Notes: generated by a model not told the origin, from the sequence alone. Positions 20,423 to 29,883 are shown, counted from the stretch's first letter. The stretch is 64,000 nucleotides of DNA from Bacteroidales bacterium (GCA_017630215.1 JAGBVR010000001.1:124001-188000), one strand, 5' to 3'. Numbers and translations: made by a program.

Positions 20423-21455
20423 CATCAGTGTATTTTGAGAGATTTGCTGAATCAAGGTGGTAGATGATCTGGCGGGATCTTTTCATGTTGTGCCGTCTGC
20501 TGAGGTCGGATTTGACGCGCTCGATCTCCCTGAACCGGGAGCTCTCGTTACGTATCATATCTCCCGTCTTCAACGGAGTCCCGCTTACGACAGTATCCCT
20601 GCGGGCAATATATCTGTTGTAGTCTGATTTCTGGAACAGTGAAGTGTCTGTCAGGTCTATGTTCCTTATGATGCATTTGAAGCCGTTATCCCTAAACAGC
20701 AGATTCCAGCTGTATGTCGGATATGCATAATCGACAGGGTATGAGATGGAATGCTCTCTGATATATGGCTCGGCATCTTCGTAGGATAGGATTGAATTCA
20801 CTGTGTCGGGATTTCTGAATGAACCTGTATTGTAAAGCATAAGTACTCCTCTGTCAGCCGGCATTTCAAAATCCTGCTTGCTCATCTGATGCAGTCTGAG
20901 AGTGATGCTGAACTTTTTTCCTTTCGAATTCAGAATCTGTTTGGCGCTCCGGCAAATATAGTAATAAGCTGCCCGTGTCGATGAGGTCCAGTCGCAGTCG
21001 AACTGGACTTCCTTGATAGGAGGCAGTTCGTTGTATGAAGCCATAGCTTCCACTCTGGTCAATATTCTCTTGACGTAACTCTCTATATATGAGAGGTCTT
21101 TACCTTTAAGGTGTGAAAGAGCTTCCAAAGTTATATATACAGTGGGGATGATTTCCAATCCTTCCGGTACCGGACTTCTGAATCGTGTAGTGGCTATGGG
21201 TATCACAGCCAATGTGTCCAGATTCGCTCCGTTCTGCAAGGCTACATCGAACATTTTTATATATATTCTGGAAATGTCGTGTCTGGCAATGAAATCCAGT
21301 TCATAATCATTCAGGTTGAACTCAGTTTTCCAGTGGTAGATAGCCTTGTCTGAAGTGATTGTGCTTGATGCTGCTTCAGATGTCTTGATGCCATGTCTGC
21401 AACTGACGAGGAAGGTAGATAAAAGGATAAAAAACAGAATCTTCTTCATAGACAT
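20391..21455 (-). CDS. Lipoprotein with DUF3142-like TIM-barrel features
   Basis: 354 residues; lipobox at LVSC near residue 19. The central region EVQFDCDWTSSTRAAYYY, followed by FSITLRLHQM, resembles DUF3142-type glycosidase-like barrels in which a QxDxD strand is conserved. It is an extracytoplasmic, inner- or outer-membrane-anchored protein. The partner gene downstream overlaps by 32 nt and also encodes an exported protein, so they may act together. Substrate is unknown. Confidence 0.65.
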   Translation of the reverse strand: MSMKKILFFILLSTFLVSCRHGIKTSEAASSTITSDKAIYHWKTEFNLNDYELDFIARHDISRIYIKMFDVALQNGANLDTLAVIPIATTRFRSPVPEGLEIIPTVYITLEALSHLKGKDLSYIESYVKRILTRVEAMASYNELPPIKEVQFDCDWTSSTRAAYYYICRSAKQILNSKGKKFSITLRLHQMSKQDFEMPADRGVLMLYNTGSFRNPDTVNSILSYEDAEPYIREHSISYPVDYAYPTYSWNLLFRDNGFKCIIRNIDLTDTSLFQKSDYNRYIARRDTVVSGTPLKTGDMIRNESSRFREIERVKSDLSRRHNMKRSRQIIYHLDSANLSKYTDDEIEYMLLSY

Positions 21456-21613
21456 AATTTTGATGGTACAAATATTATTAAAATTGTTCTCAGAATATAA
21501 GACTTCCGTACTGTATGTATGAATTAAATGTATACTGTATGAAATCCTCTATCATAACGCTGTCTTTTCTTTTCCCGGATGCTCTTTCTTAAACTTTGAC
21601 CGGGAATGCAAGT

Positions 21614-21642
21614 AAAAAAAAAGAGCACAATCAAATGTGCTC
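21614..21642 (-). terminator. Rho-independent terminator of the esterase gene
   Basis: On the minus strand GAGCACA pairs with TGTGCTC around a 6-nt loop and is followed by nine Ts. It lies 20 bp after the stop of the esterase gene. Confidence 0.92.
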
Positions 21643-21662
21643 TCTCTGTAGGTCAATATGTC

Positions 21663-23015
21663 TTACCATCTCTTGTTTGTGATTTCCGGTGCACTGAGGA
21701 CCTGTGCATTCATCCACTCGAAGATATTGGCATGACCCTGAGGTGCGACGCTGCCGCCTCCATTGTTGCTTGGCTTCACATCGCCTTCGCTCTGCTCTTG
21801 AGACATTGTTACAGCGTCATTGAAGAGATAACACCATGCAAAGTGTCCGAAGAGCTTCTGGCCTGGATTATCCATACCCTCGACACTCTCGAACATTGAC
21901 ATCCATACATTCTTTGCACCGGCCTTCATAAGACGTCGGAAAGTAGGAATGCAGTGAGTCTCCGCTTCTACAGTGGTGTCATCGTATGACTGAACGAACC
22001 ATATGTTTTCTTCTGCGAGTGCAGCGATCTCATTGTCTGAGATGTTCTTGTCGAGATAGGCCTGACATGTAGGGTATGCAGCCGCGAAATATCTTGGATT
22101 GCGCATCAGCATGTGCATTGTCATATAGCCTCCGTTAGAACATCCGCCGAGATAAATGCGGTTACGGTCTATGTCAGGGTGCTGGTCAACGAATTCGTCG
22201 ATGCATGATTTGAGTACGTCGGCATAGAGTGACGGGTACTCTCCGTGGCCGAACCCCTTGGATGTTCCCATCCACATTGTAGGACACTGGATAGAAAGAA
22301 CATATGCTCCACCTTCACCGCCTTCAGTAGTGAAATGTGACTGGATTTGCGGACGGATGAGTGAAACCACCTCGTTGCCAAGAAGAGTAATCGATACGTC
22401 TATACCTCCTTCTCCACCTCCGTGAAGCCAGATTACCAATGGGTTGGCCACGCCATCACCCTTGAGTGACCATGGCTCGTAAGAGGCATAAGTGAGAGTC
22501 ACATCACCTGGCTTTCCTGTCAGTCTGCCAGTGAAAGTCGCTTTGTTGAAATAGTCAGCCTCGGAAATGAAGTCTTTGAGTCCCTTTTCAGTCTCACATT
22601 CGATGGCAGTAAACTTCTGCTTGCCGACTTTGAGTGTCTTGCCTTTCTTGAGACCTACATTGACTGAATATTCCTCTTTCCATACTTTTCCGGCTTTGGA
22701 TAGGCCGATTCCCTTTCCGTTAGCCTTCTCAAGACCGAGAGCAAGGTATTCGCCTTCAGGATCGAATGCTCCTCTGGCGTCGCAGGGATATACTGAAATG
22801 ACATTTCGTTCAGTACCGTTTGTGTTGACTGTGAGGATGGAAGGGTCAGGAGTCTCGATTTTAATCTCCGGCTTGACAACCACGAGATTTACTGCTGTGG
22901 AAGCTTCATATGTTGTTACACCTGAAACCTGATGTTGCATTTTAAGCGTCTGCGCGCCTGCTGTTGCCGCTGCCGTCATTGCCATTGCAGCGAGGATTGC
23001 TTTTAAAGTTTTCAT
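21663..23015 (-). CDS. Secreted alpha/beta-hydrolase, prolyl-oligopeptidase/PHB-depolymerase-like esterase
   Basis: 450 residues with a signal peptide ending AGAQ. Residues ~30-180 form a beta-rich N-terminal domain. The hydrolase domain has the oxyanion-region LHGGGEGG and nucleophile Ser in GGCSNGGYM. Asp in QSYDDTTV and His in FGHFAW probably complete the triad. Such enzymes in Bacteroidota cleave ester-linked side groups of plant polysaccharides or act as peptidases. Substrate is inferred only. It is followed at the 3' end by a strong terminator and preceded by an acetyltransferase gene 3 bp away. Confidence 0.8.
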   Translation of the reverse strand: MKTLKAILAAMAMTAAATAGAQTLKMQHQVSGVTTYEASTAVNLVVVKPEIKIETPDPSILTVNTNGTERNVISVYPCDARGAFDPEGEYLALGLEKANGKGIGLSKAGKVWKEEYSVNVGLKKGKTLKVGKQKFTAIECETEKGLKDFISEADYFNKATFTGRLTGKPGDVTLTYASYEPWSLKGDGVANPLVIWLHGGGEGGIDVSITLLGNEVVSLIRPQIQSHFTTEGGEGGAYVLSIQCPTMWMGTSKGFGHGEYPSLYADVLKSCIDEFVDQHPDIDRNRIYLGGCSNGGYMTMHMLMRNPRYFAAAYPTCQAYLDKNISDNEIAALAEENIWFVQSYDDTTVEAETHCIPTFRRLMKAGAKNVWMSMFESVEGMDNPGQKLFGHFAWCYLFNDAVTMSQEQSEGDVKPSNNGGGSVAPQGHANIFEWMNAQVLSAPEITNKRW

Positions 23016-23018
23016 TGT

Positions 23019-23582
23019 TTATTTAGCTTTTATATTCCTGATTACTTTGCAAGGATTGCCTGCCGCTACCACGTTTGAAGGGATGTCCCTGGTTACAACG
23101 GATCCCGCACCGATGGTCACGTTATCACCGATAGTGACCCCCGGTAGGATGGTGGCGCTGCCGCCTATCCAGACATTGTTTCCGATTGTAACTGGCTTCG
23201 CCCACTCATTGCGTGTATTCCTTTCAATCGGATCGGTACTGTGGCAAGCTGTATAAATGCTTACATTCGGTCCTATGAAACAATCATCCCCTATGGTGAC
23301 CTTCGCTTCATCAAGCACCGTGAAATGGAAATTGGCAAAGAAACGTTTACCCACGCTGATCTGCTTCCCGTAGTCGCAGTAAAAGGGCTGATTGATGATG
23401 ATTTCATCATCTGCGATGTTTCCAAGCAATCCTTTGAGAATATCAAGACGGCCAGCAGCATCAGCAGGGGAGAGCGTGTTGTATCTATGCACAACTTCCT
23501 TAACGGCGTTTAGTTCTTCCAGCAACTGTCTGTCCACAGCTGAATAGACCATTCCGGCGAGCATTTTTTCCTTTTCAGTCAT
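23019..23582 (-). CDS. Sugar O-acetyltransferase (LacA/Maa family)
   Basis: 187 residues. An N-terminal maltose-acetyltransferase segment (TEKEKMLAGMVY) is followed by left-handed beta-helix hexapeptide repeats such as VTIGDDCFIG, VTIGNNVWIG and VTIGDNVTIG. The active-site His is expected in TACHSTD. The family moves acetyl from acetyl-CoA to sugar hydroxyls. It sits 3 bp upstream of the esterase gene and 2 bp downstream of the DUF1349 lipoprotein gene, so the three form an operon probably concerned with sugar or polysaccharide handling. Confidence 0.9.
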   Translation of the reverse strand: MTEKEKMLAGMVYSAVDRQLLEELNAVKEVVHRYNTLSPADAAGRLDILKGLLGNIADDEIIINQPFYCDYGKQISVGKRFFANFHFTVLDEAKVTIGDDCFIGPNVSIYTACHSTDPIERNTRNEWAKPVTIGNNVWIGGSATILPGVTIGDNVTIGAGSVVTRDIPSNVVAAGNPCKVIRNIKAK

Positions 23583-23584
23583 GG

Positions 23585-24310
23585 CTATTCTCCATCAGGT
23601 TGTTGCCCATCATGTGCTTTCCACATGCATTCTGTAATCTTCATATCAGTGAATACAGCCGTGAATGAAGAATCTTCTGGAGAACATGCGTAGATTCCGA
23701 AGCTGATTTCTTCGGCTCCTTTGTACATGTGGCATATACGCATCTGACTGAAGGTGACTCCATCAGCCGAGCACTCAATGCAGTAGTCATCTGCACGGCG
23801 TGAGAAGCGGTACCACATGGTCTTTACATCTGCAGGTATTGCAGTCGTAGCCCAATCCGAGTATCCGTTATTGGTGGTGACACTTCCAAGATGCTGGAAC
23901 TGCTCGTTTTCATATTCTACAGAACCTTTCAGCCAGTTGTCGCTGTCAAGATACATGACGATGCCGCACTGGTCGAAACGGTGATGACTCTGAGTGAAAT
24001 CTGTCTTTACGACAAAGCTGAAATACTTCTGTCGAGTCTTCATCTGCAGTACGGGGGCATTGTCATTCCGGAAATGATAATATGTCCTCTGCCATAGGTC
24101 TGTATGAGGTGCAGTCGTGATAGTGAGGGTGTCTGCGTTGATAGTGAAATTTTGTGGTTCGCGTGTCCACTTCAGGAGTTCTATGTCGATCTCTCCTTCA
24201 TTTTTCATCGCTTCGGTTACTGCGTCAACGAATGTGGTTTCCGATGGGTTTGTGCATGATGCCAAGATAAAGCTAAGGCATGTTGCAAAAAATGCTCTTG
24301 AACGTTTCAT
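23585..24310 (-). CDS. DUF1349-type lectin-like lipoprotein
   Basis: 241 residues, lipobox LASC near residue 19. The mature domain matches DUF1349 (concanavalin-like fold, as in YesU): GIVMYLDSDNWLKGSVEYEN followed by a WYRFSRRADDYCIECSADG strand and GIYACSPEDSSFTAVFTDM. It probably binds glycans at the cell envelope; hydrolytic activity is not evident. It is first in an operon with the sugar acetyltransferase and the esterase. Confidence 0.85.
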   Translation of the reverse strand: MKRSRAFFATCLSFILASCTNPSETTFVDAVTEAMKNEGEIDIELLKWTREPQNFTINADTLTITTAPHTDLWQRTYYHFRNDNAPVLQMKTRQKYFSFVVKTDFTQSHHRFDQCGIVMYLDSDNWLKGSVEYENEQFQHLGSVTTNNGYSDWATTAIPADVKTMWYRFSRRADDYCIECSADGVTFSQMRICHMYKGAEEISFGIYACSPEDSSFTAVFTDMKITECMWKAHDGQQPDGE

Positions 24311-24437
24311 TCTGATTGGTCGTATTTGTCAATGCGAAGATAATGATAATGAATAGGAAATCCAACAGCACCTCCTTATGCATTTGCTGGCAATCCCTCC
24401 TCAGATCTGCGAGGTGCGGGGCTGAGCATTATCCAGC

Positions 24438-25337
24438 TTAACAGGATGTGATGAACCGATATTGATTCAAGATACATGAACCGGAGAAAAACAGTGCGAA
24501 AATCAGAAGGTTCATTGCAGTTCTACCCAGGAGCGGATTTATGGCAGAACCGGTTGATTCTCTGAGATTCTGCCAGGTCTTGAGATGTAGAACAAGGTAA
24601 ATAAGAGGAACAGCCAGAACCCAGACAGGCATGTCGAGCCAGACTTGGGTCATTACAAGCATTCCGATAAATCCCGATAGCAGATAGACAGTACTCATAA
24701 ACTTCCGTCCGAAAATAACTACTGTTGTGCGTTTGCCGGCTGCGGCGTCGTCTTCCATGTCTCTGTAGTTATTGACTATCAGTACATTGGCTGCAAGAAT
24801 GCCGATGGCTACAGAAGTCTCTATGACAAGATCGACGGACTCCCATGATGAGGTCTGAAGGTACCAGGTCAGTACCACTGGCACGATACCGAAGAAAATG
24901 ATCACGGCGATGTCCCCTAATCCATGGTGTGACAGAGGATATGGGCCAGTGCTATATGCAAGGGCGAAGCACATGATCAGAACTCCGACGATGATCAGCC
25001 ACCATGGACCATAGATCAACATGGTGCATCCGACTGCTGCTGCGATTCCCAATGTTATGAATGTCGCTGCTTTCATTGCTTTGGGATCAATCTCACCTTC
25101 AGTCACGCCTCTGCGGAAGCCCGCTCGGCCTTTCTTGTCGATTCCGTTCTTGAAATCATAATATTCGTTACCGAAATTGGCTGCAATCTGTGCAAGTATT
25201 GCAAATGCGAGGCATAGCAGAGCCGGAATCGGCTTGAAAGACTCAGCTGCAATGGCACAGCCTGTCCCGGCAATTACTCCTGCAATGCTTACAGGAAGTG
25301 TCCTTAGCCTCATAGCCTCTATCCAACGCTTCATCAT
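24438..25337 (-). CDS. menA: 1,4-dihydroxy-2-naphthoate polyprenyltransferase
   Basis: 299 residues from the ATG that overlaps the ubiE stop (TTATGATG). A longer frame to 25370 would overlap ubiE out of frame. UbiA-superfamily prenyltransferase with about nine spans, a first Asp motif in NEYYDFKNGID and a second in NNYRDMEDD. It attaches the polyprenyl tail to dihydroxynaphthoate in menaquinone synthesis in the inner membrane. Position next to the demethylmenaquinone methyltransferase gene strongly supports the assignment. Confidence 0.93.
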   Translation of the reverse strand: MMKRWIEAMRLRTLPVSIAGVIAGTGCAIAAESFKPIPALLCLAFAILAQIAANFGNEYYDFKNGIDKKGRAGFRRGVTEGEIDPKAMKAATFITLGIAAAVGCTMLIYGPWWLIIVGVLIMCFALAYSTGPYPLSHHGLGDIAVIIFFGIVPVVLTWYLQTSSWESVDLVIETSVAIGILAANVLIVNNYRDMEDDAAAGKRTTVVIFGRKFMSTVYLLSGFIGMLVMTQVWLDMPVWVLAVPLIYLVLHLKTWQNLRESTGSAINPLLGRTAMNLLIFALFFSGSCILNQYRFITSC

Positions 25338-26038
25338 AATGCAGCCTTTTTTCCCACGTACATACGGCATATGCCGAAGGTCATCGAAGTATGTTCTACG
25401 GCTGCAAAGCCTGCAGACTTCATCATCTGGATGAACTTGGCCGGAGCCGGAAAACGCAGTACGGATGCTGGCAGATATTCATATGCGCTCCTGTTTCCTG
25501 ATACCAGACCTCCTATTGCCGGAAGAATCTTCAGGAAATACAGTTTGTAACACCATCGTATGAAGGCATTGGAAGGAACCGACAATTCGAGAATCACAAG
25601 TTTTCCACCGGGAACCAGCACTCTGTGCATTTCACTGAGGCCAGCTTCAAGATGTTCGAAATTACGCACTCCGAATCCTACGGATATGCGGTCGAATGTA
25701 TTATCCCGGTATGGAAGTGATTCACAATCTGCTACCGATAATTCTGCAGAGAGGCCGGCTTTCTTAATCTTCTCCCTACCTATGGTCATCATTCCTTCGG
25801 ATATGTCAACTCCCGTCACCTTACTTCCCGGTGCGACCTTCTTGGCTATCTCGATTGTGAAATCTGCCGTTCCGCAGGCCACATCAAGTACATTCGCCGG
25901 CTTCTGCATGTCGGCAATCTCGCGGACAGCCTTCTTTCTCCACCCCTTGTCGATGTTGAGGGAAAGGATATGATTCAGCTTGTCGTAATCAGGTGCAATA
26001 TTGTCAAACAGTTTTCTGATACCTTCTTTCTTCGCCAT
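25334..26038 (-). CDS. ubiE: Demethylmenaquinone methyltransferase
   Basis: 234 residues with the class I SAM-binding motif VLDVACGTADF, the ISEGMMTIGREK strand-helix and the family signature RISVGFGVRNFEHLEAGLSEMHRVLVPGG. It methylates demethylmenaquinone at C2, the last step of menaquinone synthesis. Its stop overlaps the menA start, and its own start lies 2 bp after the BASS transporter stop. Menaquinone in this organism fits an anaerobic respiratory or fumarate-reducing lifestyle. Confidence 0.95.
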   Translation of the reverse strand: MAKKEGIRKLFDNIAPDYDKLNHILSLNIDKGWRKKAVREIADMQKPANVLDVACGTADFTIEIAKKVAPGSKVTGVDISEGMMTIGREKIKKAGLSAELSVADCESLPYRDNTFDRISVGFGVRNFEHLEAGLSEMHRVLVPGGKLVILELSVPSNAFIRWCYKLYFLKILPAIGGLVSGNRSAYEYLPASVLRFPAPAKFIQMMKSAGFAAVEHTSMTFGICRMYVGKKAAL

Positions 26039-26040
26039 AT

Positions 26041-26898
26041 CTAATTTTGTTTTCTTCGGATAAAATATACATATGTGAGTAGAATCACATTCATCAGCAA
26101 GGCGTAGCAGATAGCCGGAAGAGCCATCTGGCCGCTATTGAAGATAAATGGAGATGATGCTATTGCAATAGCCTGCGCTGCATTCTGCATACCCACTTCT
26201 ATCACTATTGTACGTCGTACGGCATCGCTGAATCTTCCCATCCGGGATATGCACGAACTGCAAGCCATTGCCATGACTATAAGTATTGCGGCAGAGAGGC
26301 CCAACGAAGCAAAGTTTCCGGCAATTTCTTTCTGGTACTGCAGGAAGAATATCCCGGCAAGAATCATCAAGGCAGGGAAGGCCATCTTACCTAATACTTT
26401 TCTGACCTTGACCGCTGCTTCCGGGCAAAAGTGCTTGAACAGGCTTCCTGCAAAAAGAGGAACGAAAATCAATACTATATTCTGTATAAGGAGCTTTCCT
26501 ACAGGCAGTTCGATTTTTACGCCCGACATGTCAGATATAGCTGCGGTGACGAACTCCATGATCACCGGTAGAGTGAAAAGAGTAATTATGCTGCTCAGTG
26601 CAGTCAGAGTGACAGACAGCGCGACTTCTCCCTTTGCAAGCATGGAAAATATATTTGACGAACTGCCTCCCGGACAGCAAGCCACAAGCACAAGTCCCGT
26701 GAAATATACAGGTGGAAGTTTCAGAAACCATGCTATAGAGAATGCGATTACAGGAAGAATGACCAGCTGGCCTATCAGGCCAAACAGCACAGCTTTAGGA
26801 TTATGTGCAATATCGGTAAATGCTTTCTTGTTAATGTCGATTCCCAGCAGAAACATCAGCACTATGAGAATCGGCATCACAATCCATATGGTATTCAT
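26041..26898 (-). CDS. Bile acid:sodium symporter (BASS/SBF) family transporter
   Basis: 285 residues from MNTIWIVMPILIVLMF; the frame extends to 26937 but the extra 13 codons are not family-like. About ten spans; the conserved LVACCPGGSSSNIFSMLAKGE and EVGMQNAAQAIAIASSPF segments match the Na+-binding regions of the SBF family. The transported organic anion is unknown and need not be bile acid. It heads a tight cluster with ubiE and menA, but functional linkage is unproven. Confidence 0.9.
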   Translation of the reverse strand: MNTIWIVMPILIVLMFLLGIDINKKAFTDIAHNPKAVLFGLIGQLVILPVIAFSIAWFLKLPPVYFTGLVLVACCPGGSSSNIFSMLAKGEVALSVTLTALSSIITLFTLPVIMEFVTAAISDMSGVKIELPVGKLLIQNIVLIFVPLFAGSLFKHFCPEAAVKVRKVLGKMAFPALMILAGIFFLQYQKEIAGNFASLGLSAAILIVMAMACSSCISRMGRFSDAVRRTIVIEVGMQNAAQAIAIASSPFIFNSGQMALPAICYALLMNVILLTYVYFIRRKQN

Positions 26899-26986
26899 AG
26901 AAATGCAGATAAGGTTAAGTTCGGTAAATTTATGCAAAATTTTTCATTTCCTCCAGCTCCCATTCCTGATGATGTCTGGAGTCATC

Positions 26987-27622
26987 TTATTCTACTACCA
27001 TCTGTCGTCCAGCCTCGAATGCCTTCTGCAGATCCTCCTCCCAATGAGTGTCGCGCCATTGACGCTTAGCCTCTTCCGAGAATCCTGCAAGTTCATAACG
27101 GTCATAGTCTTTTACCTGACAGGTATTGTATGCAATGAGGCGTTGCGGCTGACCGAGGGCCCTTGTGATGCAGAACTCCATGCTGCCGAATCCGTTGCTG
27201 TTGTTCTTTTCTGGCAGGCCGTTCAGTGTTTCTATCAGTACAACCGGCATCCTCTTAGGGGCAGTCATGCTGTAGTCATTATAGGAAAGCCATGGGAATG
27301 TCAATCTCTCAAGGAAGGCACGCATCTGACCTGTGACTTCGCCGAAGTAGATAGGGGAGCCAAGAACAAGGCCGTCTGCCTGAGCTATCTCTTCGAGGAC
27401 AGACGAGAGCATATCCTTGAATCTGCACACGTTGGAAGCTCTGTCCTTGAGCTTGCACGACATACATGACATGCATCCCTTATAGTCCAGGTCGTAGAGC
27501 CTTACAGTCTTGACTTCTATGTCTCCTCCTGCTGACTTTGCTCCTTCTGCGAATTTCTGAAGCATATGAGCGGTGTTCATGTTGCGGCGTGGGCCTCCAT
27601 CGATGATGATGATCTTTTTCAT
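26987..27622 (-). CDS. Flavodoxin-family NAD(P)H-dependent oxidoreductase
   Basis: 211 residues, MKKIIIIDGGPRRNMNTAHM at the FMN phosphate loop. A CMSCMSCKLKD Cys cluster and LVLGSPIYFGEVTGQM follow, as in iron-sulfur flavoprotein-like reductases. Length and C-terminal region differ from the paralogue at 14565. It lies 56 bp downstream of the NCS2 permease gene, which may be coincidental. The electron acceptor is unknown. Confidence 0.85.
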   Translation of the reverse strand: MKKIIIIDGGPRRNMNTAHMLQKFAEGAKSAGGDIEVKTVRLYDLDYKGCMSCMSCKLKDRASNVCRFKDMLSSVLEEIAQADGLVLGSPIYFGEVTGQMRAFLERLTFPWLSYNDYSMTAPKRMPVVLIETLNGLPEKNNSNGFGSMEFCITRALGQPQRLIAYNTCQVKDYDRYELAGFSEEAKRQWRDTHWEEDLQKAFEAGRQMVVE

Positions 27623-27678
27623 TCTCTACTGTTATTTCAACTTGTTTGATTCTCTTGTATTGATTTGAATTTATAAAG

Positions 27679-28971
27679 TCAGATTATAATGTATTTCAAG
27701 ATAAACAAAACAGCAAGTATGTACATTGCAGGAGACAGTTTCTTGAATTTACCGCAGATCACGTTCATAAGTACATAGGTTATCATGCCTATGAGAATTC
27801 CGTTGGAAATCGAGTATGTCAGTGGCATCATTATCATACATACGAATGCCGGAATTGACTCTGAGAAATCTTCTAAATCGATACTCTTGATCTGTTCTAC
27901 CATCATCAATCCTACAATGATCAACGCAGGAGCTGTGGCGGCAGACGGAATTGAAAGGAACAGTGGCGAGAAGAACATTGCTATTACGAAGCAGCATCCT
28001 ACAATCAGAGCTGTCAATCCTGAACGACCTCCCTGAGCCACTCCCGCTGCGCTCTCGACATATGTTGTAGTAGTAGAAGTTCCCAAGATCGCTCCTATAG
28101 TCGTGGCTATGGAATCTGCCATGAATGCCTGTCTTACTCTGTAGATATTACCATTTTCATCTATCATCTTTGCTTTGGTACATACTCCTACAAGAGTTCC
28201 CACCGTATCAAACATATCAATGAAGAAGAAGGTGAATACAACTACCAGCATGTCGGCAGAGAAAATCTGATCGAACTCGAACTGACAGAAGATAGGTGCT
28301 ATAGATTCAGGCGCAGATACGATTCCCTTGAACTCAGTCACACCTAGAGGGATGCCGATTGCCATAGTGATGATGATTCCCAGAAGAATGGCTCCCGGTA
28401 CATTACGGGAGTACATGAAGCCAGTAATGATCAGACCAATGAAAGCTAACAGGGCCGAGCCGGAAGTGATATCGCCAAGGGTCACTAGAGTTGCACTGTC
28501 TTGTACCACGACCCCCGCACTCTTCAGACCGATGAAAGCAATGAAGAGTCCGATGCCGGCTCCGATGGCATTTCTCAGACTCATCGGAATCGCATTCACG
28601 ATAGCTTCACGTAAATTGGTAAGTGTCAGTACTATAAAGATAAGGCCTTCAATAAGTACTGCGGTAAGAGCAAACTGCCATGTGTAGCCCATTCCAATGC
28701 ACACACTGTATACGAAGAATGCGTTCAAACCCATGCCCGGAGCCAGACCGAAAGGAAGTTTGCCTACAAAGGCCATTGCCAGACAGCCAACAATGGCTGC
28801 AAGAGCTGTTGAGGTAAATACAGATCCAACAGGCATACCGTCGAGCTCTCCGAACATTGTCGGATTAACGGCAAGGATATACGACATGGTGAGGAATGTG
28901 GTGATGCCAGCAACAATTTCAGTGCGGATTGTCGTCTTTTGGGAATCAAATCCGAATAGTTTCTTAAGCAT
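27679..28971 (-). CDS. NCS2-family purine permease (AzgA/PbuG-type)
   Basis: 430 residues with about 12-14 spans. The AzgA-like signatures are visible: FLTMSYILAVNPTMF near the N-terminus, GLAPGMGLNAFFVY, GAGIGLFIAFIGLK and FFIDMFDTVGTLVGV. The family imports hypoxanthine, guanine or adenine with protons. The Tsx-like outer-membrane channel gene 11 bp upstream suggests a two-membrane nucleobase/nucleoside uptake route. The precise substrate cannot be read. Confidence 0.93.
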   Translation of the reverse strand: MLKKLFGFDSQKTTIRTEIVAGITTFLTMSYILAVNPTMFGELDGMPVGSVFTSTALAAIVGCLAMAFVGKLPFGLAPGMGLNAFFVYSVCIGMGYTWQFALTAVLIEGLIFIVLTLTNLREAIVNAIPMSLRNAIGAGIGLFIAFIGLKSAGVVVQDSATLVTLGDITSGSALLAFIGLIITGFMYSRNVPGAILLGIIITMAIGIPLGVTEFKGIVSAPESIAPIFCQFEFDQIFSADMLVVVFTFFFIDMFDTVGTLVGVCTKAKMIDENGNIYRVRQAFMADSIATTIGAILGTSTTTTYVESAAGVAQGGRSGLTALIVGCCFVIAMFFSPLFLSIPSAATAPALIIVGLMMVEQIKSIDLEDFSESIPAFVCMIMMPLTYSISNGILIGMITYVLMNVICGKFKKLSPAMYILAVLFILKYIII

Positions 28972-28982
28972 ATCGTTTCAGT

Positions 28983-29693
28983 TTAGAAAGTCCATTTAGC
29001 ACCAGCTGCCGGCATTGCATGGAACCCTTTGGCGACAAAGTTTGCCGAAAGCTCAAGTTCTCCACCGACACTGAGATTGATATTTTCCCATCCTTTGATC
29101 TTGTTCAGGTTGACCCAGAACTGAGGTTCTGTCATGAAGATGAATTCTGTACCCTGCCAAGGACGAATTTCCCTCCAGAAATCAGCAAAACCGCTGAATG
29201 TGCACCAGCCTTTTGCAAACTCTATTCCCCATACTCCTGTAATCTGGAAGTTATGCATCCGGCACCTGCCCAAAACATCAACTGTTCCCGGAATCGCCTT
29301 ATACATAGCAGAAATTGACCAGGTCTTTGTGAAATCTTTTGAATGACCTGAATATGTCACACCTCCGAGGAAAGAATTGTTGAACGAAGTTCCTGCACTG
29401 AGTCCGCCATTATATTCAACGTGAACGGAAAGCCAGCTCACTTTTGAATTCTGCCAGAAGTTCAGTTCACGGGCAATCTCCCAATATGCTCCGCTTGCTT
29501 TTGGAGAGTAGTCGAAGTCAATGAAGAAAAATGTGCTTCCTCCCGCATCAGGACGGAACATTTCCACTGTAGATGTGGCGCAACCTCTACCGGGATCATA
29601 AAAGAGTTGCAGATTTTGGGCCTGTACTTTATTTATTCCTGACATGAAGATAACAGAAATAAGAAGCAAGGCTGTAATGAAAGTCTTTTTCAT
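28983..29693 (-). CDS. Tsx-like nucleoside channel, DUF5020 outer-membrane protein
   Basis: 236 residues; signal peptide ending KVQAQ. The mature sequence is a beta-barrel pattern with NLQLFYDPGRG, TFFFIDFDYS and a C-terminal strand ending AGAKWTF (terminal Phe, as many outer-membrane barrels). DUF5020 proteins are Tsx-like channels that pass nucleosides. It is first in an operon with the purine permease, and a promoter with good -33/-7 spacing lies upstream. Confidence 0.85.
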   Translation of the reverse strand: MKKTFITALLLISVIFMSGINKVQAQNLQLFYDPGRGCATSTVEMFRPDAGGSTFFFIDFDYSPKASGAYWEIARELNFWQNSKVSWLSVHVEYNGGLSAGTSFNNSFLGGVTYSGHSKDFTKTWSISAMYKAIPGTVDVLGRCRMHNFQITGVWGIEFAKGWCTFSGFADFWREIRPWQGTEFIFMTEPQFWVNLNKIKGWENINLSVGGELELSANFVAKGFHAMPAAGAKWTF

Positions 29694-29712
29694 AAATCAA
29701 GGTTTATTTCTG

Positions 29713-29743
29713 TAAAGATATGTAGTTTTATGTGGACTTCCAA
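29713..29743 (-). promoter_or_regulatory. Promoter of the Tsx-like / purine permease operon
   Basis: On the minus strand TTGG (29743-29740) and TATCTTTA (29720-29713) are separated by 19 bp, fitting the Bacteroidota TTTG-N19-TAnnTTTG layout. The ATG at 29693 is 20 bp beyond. No purine riboswitch consensus was recognised in the 230 bp upstream. Confidence 0.55.
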
Positions 29744-29852
29744 GGTAGCGGGTCTACTTTTAAATGACGAAAAGGAAGAATCCGTATAATCTGGATTTAT
29801 CCTTTCGGTACGCGGCCTGATAGGTCTGATTGTCCTGAATTTCCATATATTT

Positions 29853-29883
29853 CAAAAGCAAGGACCGCCTTTCGGCGATCCTT
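29853..29883 (-). terminator. Rho-independent terminator after the GNA1162 lipoprotein gene
   Basis: On the minus strand AAGGATCGCC pairs with GGCGGTCCTT (one mismatch) around a GAAA tetraloop and is followed by GCTTTT. It closes the CsgG/DUF4810/GNA1162 operon, 39 bp after its last stop. Confidence 0.88.

Noticed and set aside
26138-27469. 443-codon plus-strand ORF
   Set aside because: Antisense shadow of the BASS transporter and flavodoxin-type reductase genes, whose sequences match known families.
29694-29852. Purine riboswitch before the Tsx-like/NCS2 operon
   Set aside because: The conserved purine-aptamer core and loop sequences are absent; only weak hairpins occur.
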